Below are positions 1-11,288 of a DNA stretch of 64,000 bases, piece after piece. The stretch comes from Primula veris. Its lineage: Eukaryota > Streptophyta > Magnoliopsida > Ericales > Primulaceae. The translations under genes and the position numbers were made by a program. The stretch covers positions 14,756,001 to 14,820,000 of the forward strand of contig OY821751.1 of assembly GCA_963682055.1 (NCBI GenBank). Reading direction: 5' to 3'. Position 1 is the first letter of the stretch. The number at the start of each line of letters is the position of its first letter. Below the pieces are notes generated by a model that was not told the origin of the DNA, did no database searches, and saw nothing but the letters and a program-made list of their open reading frames with translations.

Positions 1-1400
1 CTGTTTGTTTAAGCCATTTTCATCATATCTGTCACTTAAAAAATCAAAAGAAAAAAAAAGGAGATGAAAAGAACATGGAACTATACCCCATCTCCAAAAA
101 AAGTGATATGAAAATAAAAACATCCACATTCTCAGTAAAGCTTAAAAAACGAAGATCATTAATATTAGAGTGTCTAAATCAAGCCCCCATTGATGGTTCG
201 AGTCGGAGTTCATATGCATCTTCTGGTAGTTGCTCTAGGTCGTCAGCAACTGGAAAACTTGATTTTTAATTGCCATTTTTTCCCATGCTTGAAGTCAATT
301 GATTGACTTATTTACACATGCTGACTTGAATTTTGTTCACCGTGCGCCAGACATGTGAAAGAATTTTCTTTTAGATGTTGGTTTCAAAAAAGAATCTATT
401 TATATATCAACAACAACAACACCAATTTGCTCACTTTTCCAAGAATCAATGAGAAATTGTCACTAAAGATAGAATCTAGAGTTTAACCTTGACTCTTTAA
501 ATATTACTCATTGTTTTAGAAAAAAGCACACGAAACGCGCTTTAAAGCTTGATTTTTCCTGTAGAGAAAAAAAAAACGCTATGAAAAGCTAAAAAAAAAC
601 TAAGGCTTTTTATACTAAATAAGTTTTTGCTATATTCAGGCTCTTGCATATACGCATCTTTTACAATGCTGATCTTATTTAATCAACGGCATAGAGTCAT
701 CAAACTCAGGACCCTAGTTACTGGTTACTGATACAACTAAAAATTCTCAGTTTAGCTTAGTATCATCTATAACTCTCCTTGAAAAATTGACAAATTACAG
801 TTATTCTGAGTTTTACTTGCACAGTTCAGATAATTTAACAACCCTTCAAGCAGTGGACAAATCACCCAGTGATTGTTCTATAACAACATTAAATGTCTTG
901 TTGTAGAGGATTAATAGTTTAATAGATCGAAAGAATTTGCTAACTTGATAGAAGTAACATACAATATATGTAATGCCCCGAAATATGCATTTGTTATTTA
1001 TAGAATACAACTTGTAGAACAAGTACCAAAATGGTTTTCACTAGGTCCTTAAAACTGCAAGCCAATTTAAAGATGGCCTCTTACCAAATACATATAAATG
1101 TACAACTAAAGCATGAGAGGATAAAGATTATATTTCCTAAGCCAGAAGGTCATAATATCAACCCCTACCCCATACGCAGAACAACGATTTATTTACTTGT
1201 ACTGAAACATGAGTATAAAAAAAAGAAAGAAAAGAAGCATTCAAAATTTCAAAAGCATAAGCCCCCGATTTTTACGGAAATGAAATCTAGAGTAATTAAC
1301 AGACCCACTAATGTCAACTAGACTTAAATGATTAGACCACGAAATAGTCATTTGTGAGTGTTAATATGATATGAATTAGCATAATTTTGTTGACACTTAG
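1..1400. other. No gene recognised (AT-rich)
   Basis: I see no coding sequence with family resemblance here on either strand. Short open frames such as the one at 1031-1321 have lysine-rich, low-complexity translations typical of AT-rich noncoding DNA. Confidence 0.5.
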
Positions 1401-1402
1401 GC

Positions 1403-1888
1403 TTGTTTGAGCCATGTTTTATGCTTTTCTGCGTTTTTCCAGTTTACTTGTAATTGTTTACATATTTAAAGAAGCATGCAATTAGTACAAAAACATTGGT
1501 ATGTACCAAATTGAGAGAGTACTACTAGATTCAGGATCTAGTCTAAATTGTCTACCGAGGGATGTGTATGAAATGCTTAACCTGAAAGGCATCGAACCAT
1601 TCCGAGCAAACTTGATAATGGCTAACTCCTCTACGTACGAAACCTGTCTAGGCATCATTAAAAATGTTGTATGTAGAGAGGGATATTTCTTATACACTCT
1701 AGAGGATTGGCCAATTTTTGGGGGAAAGAATGATAAGTCGACAGTCATACTGGGTTGACCATTCTTGATAACAGCTAAAACTAACCTTGATTATGAGAAG
1801 GATACACTTACGATTGTTTAAGCCATGTTTTGTGTTGTTCTACGTTTTTCTGTACTTTCTCGGTTTACTCGCAATTGTTTGCATTTTT
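1403..1888. repeat. Two ~65-75 bp direct repeats flanking the Gypsy fragment
   Basis: The segment at about 1403-1468 (from tgtttgagccatg to aattgtttacat) recurs, diverged, at about 1812-1888 (from tgtttaagccatg to aattgtttgcat). The two copies bracket the protease fragment at 1501-1821. They could be remnants of a duplicated Gypsy internal segment. They are too short to call LTRs. Confidence 0.5.
1501..1821 (+). pseudogene. Ty3/Gypsy aspartic protease fragment with nonsense codon
   Basis: The frame carries a retropepsin active-site motif, LLDSGSSLNCLPRDVYEML (residues about 8-26), followed downstream by VILG, a stop, then PFL and a D-x-E-K tract. This is the typical order of plant Gypsy (Athila/Tat-type) proteases, where ILGRPFL is the conserved flap/C-terminal motif. 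The stop TGA at 1756-1758 sits exactly where the Arg codon is expected, so a CGA-to-TGA transition, the signature of methyl-CpG deamination, is the simplest explanation. The frame stays open past it to TAA at 1819-1821. No reverse transcriptase or integrase is recognisable alongside, so this is a fragment and not an active element. The family assignment is from motif recognition only. Confidence 0.65.
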
Positions 1889-1899
1889 GTAGGAAAAAG

Positions 1900-3800
1900 A
1901 ATGGATTTAGAACAAAAACAAGACAAGGACGCAAGAAGACCATAGGAAGGACTAAAAGAGAATATTTCAAAAGACAGAGGAGCCCAATAGAACCCCAAAA
2001 AGTTGCAAAAGGGAATCAAATCAGGATAGAACAAAGAAGCTTCTAGAAGCCTGACTTGATCGGTCAAGTTGACTGGTCAGGTGCTGTTATATTTTAAATT
2101 TTGGATAAGATAGAGTTTGTTATGTTTTGATAAATTTATATAGGACTCTCCTATTCCGAAAATACCGACATTCATATTATTTTTCAGTAACTTTACTTCT
2201 CAAATTCGTTTTAGAGAGAGAGGGGAGAGAAAATTAACATAAATTCAAGATTTTGTGCATGAATCCTTTGTTATCGACTATTTTTATGTGTTTATTCGTA
2301 TTATTTCATTACTTTGCCGTGTTTTCTAGTATTTCCTTTGTTTTTACTGCATGTTTATGTAAGTTTAAATAGGTTTAAATATTAATCTTATCTCTCGCAT
2401 GCAAATTAGTTAAAACAAATCGGTAACGTCATATAAGCTAGTTATTGATTAATTAACGCCGCATGTTAAAGAACGGATCGTTGTAATAAAATTAAAAATT
2501 CTTTAAACAACCCTTAATAATCTGATTTTAATTTGTTTTAAATCCCCGAGGAACGAGTCATTGGATTGGCAACCCAACTGTTAACGCTCTCCTCGTTACT
2601 AATTAACTAACACCTGATTAGTAAAATCCCCTCTAAAACTATCGAGGCCAACAACCAAACGGTTCCACAGACGATAACCTTGGTGTGTTTCCCAAGAAAA
2701 ATACTACTGCTACCCTCGTGCTCCTGCGAGGCCTTTTAGTGCGTAGGGAAAAACTACGTACCGAAAGGAGGCAGATAGTCACCCTTGCGTGTTTATTAAG
2801 TAACTGACTTAAAAAAGTGTTTTATAAAAATAAAGTTTATTTACCTAGCAAGAGTATTATGGCCAATCGTAGTAATAAAATTTATAATCGTAGCAAGTAC
2901 GAGTCCCCCCATGAGATTATGTAAAATAATGGTAATATATTTAAACACAATTTTTCTAGTTTTTATAACGATAAACCTCGCGCTATTGTCGTTTAATCTA
3001 AACTAACAAAACAAGAACAACTCATCAATAAGGGTTGTCAATCCCTATTTTTCATTATTCTCAAACATAAAAATCTAATCTATAAACAATAAAAAAGCGG
3101 TAAATAAATATAAACAAGCAATAATAAATAAATAGGGAAGAAGGATAGATATTACTGAGAAAGCGAAAGCACCCATTAACCTCAGTAAAAGGGCAAGAAG
3201 GAGGTGCTCATTAGGGTGAGGCACCGTAACTTTAAAGGAAAGAAGGAGAAGGACAAATAATATAATCAAAGAGAGAAAATTATATTAAATGGAGGGTTTC
3301 TACTCGGAGGCAGAGCTTTAAAAAATACAACAATTACACTTGTATTTATAGTGTTCTGCTCAGAAAATTTTGCGACCTAATTCCTAAAAAAGTATGATCT
3401 GAATCAGAGGTGTCTGATTCGAATCATAATGTGTTGACCAATTAGATTGTGCCATGTCATTAAGTTATGGCGGTGTGTCTGATTCGAATCAGATGGCAGA
3501 GAACTTGATTTTATTCCCTTTTTGGCTTGATCTCTTCCTTGTTCCTCAATTCTTGCTACTTTGACCGGATATATCTTTAATATCTTCTTGTTTTAGGTCA
3601 TTTAGCTTCTTCAACTTGTATTTTGATTCATTTTATCTCCAATCTTCACATAAATGCACCTAAAAAGAGCAATTTTCACTCACAATAGATAAATGGTCTC
3701 AAAAATACTTAAAAATAGTAAAGTGATATAAAAATACCTATTTACGCAATATAAAGTTGGATTTAACACTATAATTAAAAACATAGTATGACAGTTTCTA
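1900..3800. other. Noncoding, probable decayed LTR/leader sequence
   Basis: No gene is visible. There is a TATA-like stretch near 2135-2145 followed by a GA-rich tract (about 2213-2232) and long AT-rich sequence. Around 3395-3500 the words TCTGATTCGAATCA and tgatctgaatcagag recur. Position next to the Gypsy protease fragment suggests retroelement UTR or LTR, but I could not find matching ends. Confidence 0.3.
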
Positions 3801-4109
3801 GGTCAAATCGTTAAGCAATCCACTTTTGGATTTGCCTTCAAGATGAAGGATTTTAGGAAGACACGATAGTGACTCGGCCTGAAGATCGAGTCCCGTATTT
3901 ATTGAATCTAATTCCATGATTCAAATTACACCAAGGAGGTGTTATGACTCTTTGGTCATCACGACGATAAGTTGTAGATTCTCCCATGATCGTTCAATCG
4001 CTAGACATTGATATAGTCTTGTTTCCCTGATGTGATGATAAAGAGATATCGAACCATGATGTTCATCTTAAGTGCAATAAGCACATCATTGCACTTGGTC
4101 TAAATGTGC

Positions 4110-4330
4110 TAAAATGATATCTCATCTGCTATGAATGGTATAGCTCGACACAGCATCACCCTAACACGCTGCCACCAAAATGGCACTAAAGACATGTTCC
4201 GTTACCTTAAGCTAGTTTTGGAAGTAGGCTTGTTTATCCCATTTGTGTCACCGAGTGTACCTACCTCATTCAGTACTCGAATTAACGCAACCCTTTTTCA
4301 GTTATATCGATACCAGTTACTTATCTGACC
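4110..4330 (+). pseudogene. Copia RNase H-region remnant
   Basis: Translation in one frame gives NGIARHSITLTRCHQNGTKD followed by MFRYLK and, further on, GLFIP. In Copia polyproteins the equivalent stretch reads roughly ARHS-x-P-T-x-RHWNG-x-K-x-I-x-RYL...GLFY, just before RNase H. The frame is short and flanked by stops, so it is a relic. The homologous relic in the inverted element lies at about 43195-43330 on the minus strand. Confidence 0.6.
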
Positions 4331-5163
4331 CGCAGAAAGGATATTCTCAGTATTGTTTTGTCTTTACCATCGGGAATAAGAAAATTTTATGAAGGTCTCG
4401 GATAGACCCATACAAATCATTCTGACTTATTCGTACTCTATGAGACAACTAGAGAATGTGTATGGCTTTGAGATGATATTAGCCATATATAAAGTACATA
4501 TGCTTGGTCTCACGATCTAGATAGAGCAATTGTCATATTTAAGGACAAGTTGCTAGTATCGATCAAGCGAGACAAGACTAGATTATGCCATTTGAGCATA
4601 TCTCGCCATAACAAATCTTAATATATGAAGTACAAGAGCATTCCGTTAAATGCTCGTTCTTATCCAATGTTTAGATTTTACTTCACCCCGTCGTGTGCAA
4701 GTAAAATAAAGCTTCCAGATGAATGCTCATAGTTATTCAGTTTTTGGGATTCGAAACTCATTGCATCCAGTCATATACAAGTGAGCTAGAGCATCCTGAT
4801 GAATGTTCGTGTTGATTAACACTTGTGAGTGTACTCTTTTATTCTCATACTAAGAGTTTGTCCCACTGGGTTTACCATGGCCAGGTTTTAATGAGACATA
4901 AACAATCACAACTATCGTACTCTGTCTTAGTTATCTTGAGACATTTTATGTTAGAGATGAATGCTCGCATCCTGTTGAGTGCAAGTGAGGGGAGCATCCC
5001 GACGTATACTTAGTACCCTGTTGTGTGTATCCTCACGTATACTTAACACTCTGATGTGTGCAAGTAGAGCATCCTAGTGTATCATTAGCATCCTGACGTA
5101 TGCTTGGCACCCTGTTGCGTGCAAGTAAGAAAGAGCATCCTAACTAATGCTTAGTTCTTACTA

Positions 5164-5399
5164 CTCCCTCCATTCCCATTTAACTATCCACTATGAAACA
5201 ACGTGCAATTTTGATCGGCTTATAACTTGTATCAAAATTATCGAAATAATTTTTTTTTTAAATCTAATCATAAAATTTAACATTTGAATTATATGATCAA
5301 ATTTTGAAAAATTTCATTCTGACAATTTTGATACAAGTTTTTGACCAATTAAAATTGCATTTAGTTTTGTAATGGACAATTAAATAAGAATGGAGGGAG
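5164..5399. mobile_element. Stowaway-like MITE (236 bp)
   Basis: It begins CTCCCTCCATTCCCATTTAA and ends with the inverse, AATGGAGGGAG. The inverted repeats extend inward for about 85 bp per side, so the whole element can fold back. The left flank is TA, the expected Tc1/mariner target duplication; the right flank reads TG, probably a decayed TA. It is nested in the 3' untranslated part of a Copia element. Confidence 0.85.
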
Positions 5400-5965
5400 T
5401 GGTTATTATCCCTGCACCATGTCATGTGCAAGTGAGAGGGACAACCTATTAAATGCTTATGTACTATTTTTTTTCTTATTCCAAGGTTTTTTCCCACTGA
5501 GGTTTCCTTGTAAAGTTTTTTAACGAGACACGTTCCCTGTTATACCTCACTAAGGATTGCCGAAATCAAGGGATGTATCCTCTCGTATACTTCTTACCAC
5601 TGTATACTGTTTTGTCATTCAACCAGAGGTTTTTTTTACCGGGTTTACTCTGGCAAGGTTTTGATGAGGCACCTGTTTTGTGGTTGATCCCCTACCACTA
5701 CCAGTGATGCACTCTTTTTCCTTCGATCGGAGATTTTCGCATTGATTTTTCTCGGGAAAGGTTTTGATGAGACAAACTGTTTTGTGGTTAGTGACTTACA
5801 TAGTATTTCGGCCTATATCATTCGGCTACATAGTTTCTCCTAGCGACCAGTTTTGTCCCACGCTGGGTTTTTCGGCCCTAAGATTTTTATGCGTTTGGCA
5901 CTGCGAATGAACTCGACTCAAATCGACTTGATGAACACAAAGAACTCAATACGTCCAAGGGGGAG

Positions 5966-6192
5966 TGTTGTAGAACATTCTAGGTGGAGTCTTACTCCTT
6001 AATACAAGGGATCTTCCTTGGTCCTTAAGTTTAGTTTCTGCCTTATGTAACTCTACCATCTACTATATAAAGAGGGTTAGTTGATCTCTCATAGGTATCT
6101 CTCATACCAATATCAATGAATAAAGACTCAGCATTTATCTCTCTATACTTATGTATTCATATCTCTATATATTGTTAATATGTCACACAACA
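5966..6192 (+). repeat. Copia 3' LTR (227 bp)
   Basis: It starts TGTTGTAGAACATTC directly after the polypurine tract and ends TATGTCACACAACA. It contains a TATA-like CTATATAAAGAGGG near 6062 and ends in the same sequence as the LTRs at 41890-42102 (reverse) and 48698-48912, so all belong to one family. Confidence 0.85.
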
Positions 6193-6852
6193 TAAATTAA
6201 GTAAAATAAAAAAATGAGGGCTGCCAAATCATTATTTTAACGTATTTTAGTGAAAATAAATGGTCAAAAAATAAAATCATAAATTTCAGAACTATGGTGG
6301 GTATTGTTACCCCCAATGGTCTGTAATTAGCTTCCTTTGTCTCGTCTCAAAATTGACCAGGTGAAGCACCTAATAATTTGGTAACTTGTTGTTTTCAACA
6401 TATTCTATTTGGTAATAAAGGTTTAGACATAGAGATTTTAGTAATTAGTTTTAGCGTATGTGTTGGCCTTTTGTATCATGTACTATCAAACTAACACAAA
6501 AGAGAACCTAGAACAGTCAAGGGTTAAACTTAGAGTAGTGGCATGAGCAAGTTATCCCATATGTTCTTTGCTTTTAAGGTTTTTTGACAAAAAAAAAACC
6601 ATCACATCTGATTCCCTAATTGTTCCTTATTTTAAGAAACACAAAATTCACCTTATATCAAAAGAATCTCGTTCATTCCCTTGTGAGTAAAATATTGTTG
6701 TTTTTAATCTATGTTGTACTGCTAAGCGTATGAGTATCTACAACGATAAGGGCAGGGATGGAGGGAATATGAGACGAGTGTGGGCTGTAGCCCCCACTCA
6801 ATTTTCACTTAAAAACTATTATTATACCCCTAATAAGTTATATGTACATCAA

Positions 6853-7147
6853 CTTATATATCAACTTGGATACTTTTTTGAAAAAACGCTCCAAATCAAA
6901 ATTTGATTAATGCAAATCTCCACGGTTTCACGACGGTAACACAAATATGCGTCTTGTTTTTTTTCCCGAGATGTACAATGACATGTTTGGAAATTACGAT
7001 AAAATTAAAAACATGTCATTATACATCTCGCAAAAAAAAAACAAGATGCATATTTGTGTTCCCGTCATGAAACTATTGAGATTTGTATTAATCAAATCTT
7101 GATTTGGAGCGTTTTTACCAAAAAGTGTCCAAGTTGATGTCTTTATA
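6853..7147. repeat. Fold-back (inverted-repeat) element, ~136-bp arms
   Basis: The left arm (about 6853-6988) and right arm (about 7009-7147) are near-perfect reverse complements separated by a 20-nt loop. Shared words include CATCAACTTGGA, ACGCTCCAAATCAA and GAGATGTA. The transcript would form a long hairpin, so it is either a MITE-like insertion in the hAT 5' region or a young inverted duplication. Confidence 0.85.
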
Positions 7148-7807
7148 ACCTCCCCATTTATATATACATATGCCATTTGTTATATTTTAATACACACATG
7201 TTAAACAAACTCACGCACAAATAGATAGATAGATATGAACTAGTAATTGGTGTTTTAAAAAAAATTGTAATTGGTGTCCTCCTTAAAAAACATAGGCTAC
7301 AAAAACTCGCACGCTTGTCTTCCGCTTCCACTTTCTTACCGTATTGCAGTCTCCGAACTCGTTATCTCTTATTCTCTCATCAATTCTTGTAAGTTTAGTT
7401 AGGGTTTTTTTTATACAAATCGATATATTGTATATAGTTTGTTTACTTAAGAATTTTAATATTTTAATTGCCAGTTGTTTGGATACTCAAATTCTTGGTT
7501 ATTGATTGTTATTTACTTTCGTCTTTTTACTATTTTCAACTTGTTTTAATTATATATAATTTGTTTGTTTGTTGACTATGATTCTATGAAAAAACTAATA
7601 AACAAATTTTTAATTTCTAATATAAAAGAACAAACATGGGTAGTTTTTTACATAATTGGACAAACATGGTAGTCTGCTTTTTAACAAACCCGATTTTAAG
7701 ACACTAAATTTGAAGATCTTTCGGTCCTTTAAAAACATTTTGTATGATCTGAATTTTACCCAACTAGTTCTGAAATAGTTCGATGATTTGAATTTTTTTA
7801 GATAAAA

Positions 7808-10101
7808 ATGTTGAGATATTTTGCTAAAAAGCCAAGATTGGATGAATCTTCTTCAAGTACTCCTAGAGAAACGAATGTTGAACAACCATCACCCATTCAA
7901 AGTGAGTCTTCTAATAAAATAAATAATGATTCTAGCTCGAACAAAAATATGGATCTTGACTTGCCAGAACTTCCTTCTGACCCGTCTAAAAGGATAAGAA
8001 TTTTGGATTATGATCCAAATATCCGTGACCGAGTTCGTAGATATTATCTTTTAGAAGGCCCATGCCAACCTCGAGAACACAAGTTTAAGAAATATAAGTT
8101 TGAAAAAAAAACAAGAAAATTTGTTCGTTCATGGTTTGATGAACACCCATGGTTAGAATATAGTATGACAAAAGAAGCTGCATATTGCTTTTACTGCTAC
8201 TTATTTAAGGATGAACATGGTGATCAAGGGTGTGGTGATACTTTTGTCACTGAAGGGTTTATAAACTGGGAAAAAAAACGATTTCTAGACCACAAAGGCG
8301 GTCTTAACATCTCTCATTTTAAATCTTATGAGAAAAGTAAAAAACTTGGGTAAACAAGAGCAACATATTGAAAGTACTTTCAATAAAATGACCGATCAGG
8401 AAAAACTTAATTATAGGCTTCAAGTTGCATCATCAATTAAATGTGGTAGATTATTATTGCATCATGGTCTTCTATTCCGTAGACACGACGAATGTGAAGA
8501 TTCTAATAACAAAGGTCTTTTTATTGATCTATTACAATTTCTTGCTGATAATAATAAAGAGGTCGGTAAAGTTGTGCTAGACAAAGCCAAAGGAAATTTA
8601 AAGTTAACTTCTCCTCCGATTCAAAAAGATATAGTTAAATCTATTGCTAATGAAACCACTAATCTATAATAAAAGAGCTTGATGGCAGTCTATTTTCTGT
8701 TCTTATTGATGAAGCTCGTGATATGTCAACACAAGAGCAAATGGCTGTTGTTTTAAGATTTGTGGATAAAAAAGGATATGTGCTAGAACGTTTTTTGGGT
8801 CTTAAAAAAGTTCAGAATACTACGGCGGAGTCTCTTAAAAAAGCTTTAGATAACTTATTTTCTAAATATAAATTAAGTATTTCTATGTTGCGTGGACAAG
8901 GATATGACGGAGCTAGCAATATGAAAGGGGAATACAATAGGTTAAAAGCTCTTATTTTGAAAGAGAACGATTTAGCACATTATATTCATTGTTTCGCTCA
9001 CCAAATTCAATTAGCTTTTGTAGCGGTAGCAAAAAAACGTTCACTTGTTAATGATTTGTTTCACTTGATTTCTGATATTGTGAATATAGTTGGGGGATCT
9101 TGTAAAAAAAGGGATATGTTATGCAAGGCCCAAACTAATAGAATAATTTATGATTTAGCAAATAAGGATATTATTAGCAGACAAGAGCTGAATCAGGAGA
9201 GAGTTATAGAACGTCCGGGAGATACACGTTGGGATCACATTATAGAACTCTTGGTAGCTTACTTAGTTTGTTTGGCTCTGTGGTTGATGTGCTTGATGCG
9301 ATTGCGCAAGATGGATCACAAGCATTACAGAGGAAAAATCAAGATATAGAGAATGCTCTAAGGTTAGTTGGCATAGCGAAGAGACGGTTTCAAAAGTTTA
9401 GGGACGATGGGTGGAGCTCTTTGATAGAGAAAGTTTCGATTTTTTATGGAAAGCATGATATTTGCATTTTAAATACGGATGATGCATATATAGTGAAAGG
9501 AAAATCATTACGTAGAGCCGAGAAGAAAACAAACTTTCATGACTACCATGTTGATTTATTTATTAGCCTGATTGATATGCAACTTCAAGAGCTAAATTAC
9601 CGATTTAATGAGTCGACTACGGAGTTATTGCTTTGCATTGGATGTCTAAATCCGCAAGACTCGTTCTCTTCTTTTAATGTTAGCAAATTAATTCGATTTG
9701 CGGAGTTGTATCCAAGGGATTTCTCAAACAATGACCTTTTGTCACTTTCCAATCAACTCGAAAATTTCATTATGGATATTCGCTCGAATGTTGATCTTGC
9801 AAACATAAAGGCAATAAGTGATGTTACTAGAATGATGGTTGAATCCAAAAGAGATATAGCATTTCCGTTGGTTTACAAACTTCTATGTTTGGCGTTAATC
9901 TTGCCAGTGGCGACCGCCACTATGGAACGAGCATTTTCTGGGATGAAGATTGTGAAAACTCGACTACAAAATCGAATGAGTAATGAATGGTTGAGTAATA
10001 GTTTGCTTGTTTATATTGAGAAAGATATTTCTATTAGTTTAGCTATTAAAATTATCATGAATCGCTTTCAAATAATGGGTAAACGGGGAGGTCGGTTGTA
10101 A
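7808..10101 (+). pseudogene. hAT transposase (TTF-type zinc finger, DUF4371, dimerisation domain), frameshifted
   Basis: The pieces lie in frames 7808-8353, 8328-8669, 8723-9349 and 9229-10101, and together they follow the order of plant ZMYM1-like hAT transposases. The N-terminal piece starts MLRYFAKKPR and has a TTF zinc-finger region (PWLEYS...AAYCFYCYLF, residues 114-133). The second and third pieces are DUF4371/RNase H-like, with GNLKLTSPPIQKDIV, VLIDEARDMST and GQGYDGASNMKG; the Asp residues in the last two are candidate catalytic acids. The fourth ends with the hAT dimerisation motif LILPVATATMERAFSGMK. Three frameshifts break it: near 8340 in an A run, near 8665, and near 9233 where TGGGAT appears to lack one G. 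No intact transposase is possible. Its C-terminal coding third is duplicated at 11288-11926. Confidence 0.9.
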
Positions 10102-11261
10102 TTTTGGGCTTTAAATTTGAGAGGTATTATTTATCGATTTTTTAAAATTGTAGTACTTATGCGTTTTTTATTTTTTGGATTATGCCCCCACTTACTAGAA
10201 TTTTTGGCTCCTCCCCCAATTATAACTTAATTAATAAATATTATATATTCTTAATTAAAAGACTTATATAATATTATTTAATTAATATTTTTATAACCAT
10301 AAAATAATCTATCAGTAAATTATATTCATTTTCATTAAATAATATAATTGCACCTTTATTCATTCTTAAATTAATATTTTGAGGGCACATTATTAAATAC
10401 TTAAATATCTCATCACGTTAAGATTACAGATATCCACCCATTAAATAATTCACTAACAATTAATTTACTTGCCATATTTTTTACTCGACCTTACCACTTA
10501 ACTTATCTGTTGTGTCGAATATAAAATTCAATTGTAAGATTTGACACGAACAAAACTTATAAACTTTTCGAGTGTATATCATCAATCCTTCTTCAAGAAC
10601 GTGAATTTCTTCGATGATGGACACACATCGTATAAATAATGTTACTATCTAACGCACGAGTTTCTTGACCATAACAAATCTCACTCATTGCAAATCAAGA
10701 CAGTATACATTATAAATATATGAATCGAAAATAATATAGGGATTAAGATTATAAGTAGTCATAATAATTTTTTAGATATAATTATTTTATTACGGTCACT
10801 ACTATAAAATAATATCATTTCGTCATGCTCAATATACTCTAAGTATATTAGCATAAATAGTAGAAACCCGACCATTCTCCGTAGTAAAAACTCTGTGTTA
10901 CAACTATATTGATGGTTGTCTACTTCATCAAAATTTGTGAAAGATAAAATATATATTCTATAAGAAACAATGATTTTATTTTACGTGTGTAAACTGTAGC
11001 CTACACAGCAAATCATTTATTATACAAAATAAGAGATAAATAATATCACATTTATTATCAAATAAACGATTGATTTTTAATAAATAAATAATAAAACCTA
11101 CAATAGCGTATTTTAATATAAGATAAATTAATAAAATATACTACTTTTGAAACTAAATTAACAAAAAGATAGCCAAAAATTTCTAATTAACAAAAACATA
11201 CCAAAAAATTCATACACTAATTTGTATTTTTCATACACTTATTCCAAAAGTTCATACCCTT
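9463..11261 (+). repeat. Tandem duplication, copy 1 (1.8 kb)
   Basis: This segment matches 11288-13086 at a constant offset of 1,825 bp, and I saw no mismatch in the lines I compared. It covers the last part of the hAT transposase, the hAT 3' end and about 1 kb of AT-rich flank. Confidence 0.95.
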
Positions 11262-11262
11262 T
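10218..11262. other. AT-rich flank of hAT, no gene
   Basis: Very AT-rich sequence without a coding frame, duplicated at 12043-13086. It ends in the 21-bp minisatellite words ttcatacacttattccaaaag. Confidence 0.6.
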
Positions 11263-11288
11263 CAAACTTTCATGACTACCATGTTGAT
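11263..11288 (+). other. Templated filler at duplication junction
   Basis: The 26 nt between the two copies are identical to 9530-9555 inside the hAT transposase. They join the end of copy 1 to the start of copy 2, as expected for template-switching end joining. Confidence 0.85.

Larger units (their letters stand above)
3800..6192 (+). mobile_element. Degenerate Ty1/Copia element, 3' half with 3' LTR
   Basis: From about 3800 the sequence is the diverged reverse complement of part of the minus-strand Copia element at 41890-48640 (compare 3800-4330 with 43200-43620). In order it holds an RT/RNase H remnant, a long 3' untranslated stretch built from repeated phrases like cccactgggtttacc...caggtttt..atgagac, the polypurine tract AAGGGGGAG (5957-5965), and a TG...CA LTR (5966-6192). 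The 5' half and 5' LTR are missing. Many stop codons make it inert. A Stowaway-like MITE is nested at 5164-5399. Confidence 0.8.
6753..10217 (+). mobile_element. Decayed hAT-superfamily DNA transposon (TTF/DUF4371 class)
   Basis: The left end reads CAGGGATGGAGGG, followed by a G/C-rich subterminal palindrome around gtgggctgtagcccccac. The right end reads ...GCCCCCACTTACTAG...GGCTCCTCCCCCA, an imperfect inverse of the left end. Between them lies a hAT transposase pseudogene (7808-10101) and an inserted fold-back element (6853-7147). I could not prove an 8-bp target duplication, so the exact termini are approximate. Confidence 0.75.
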
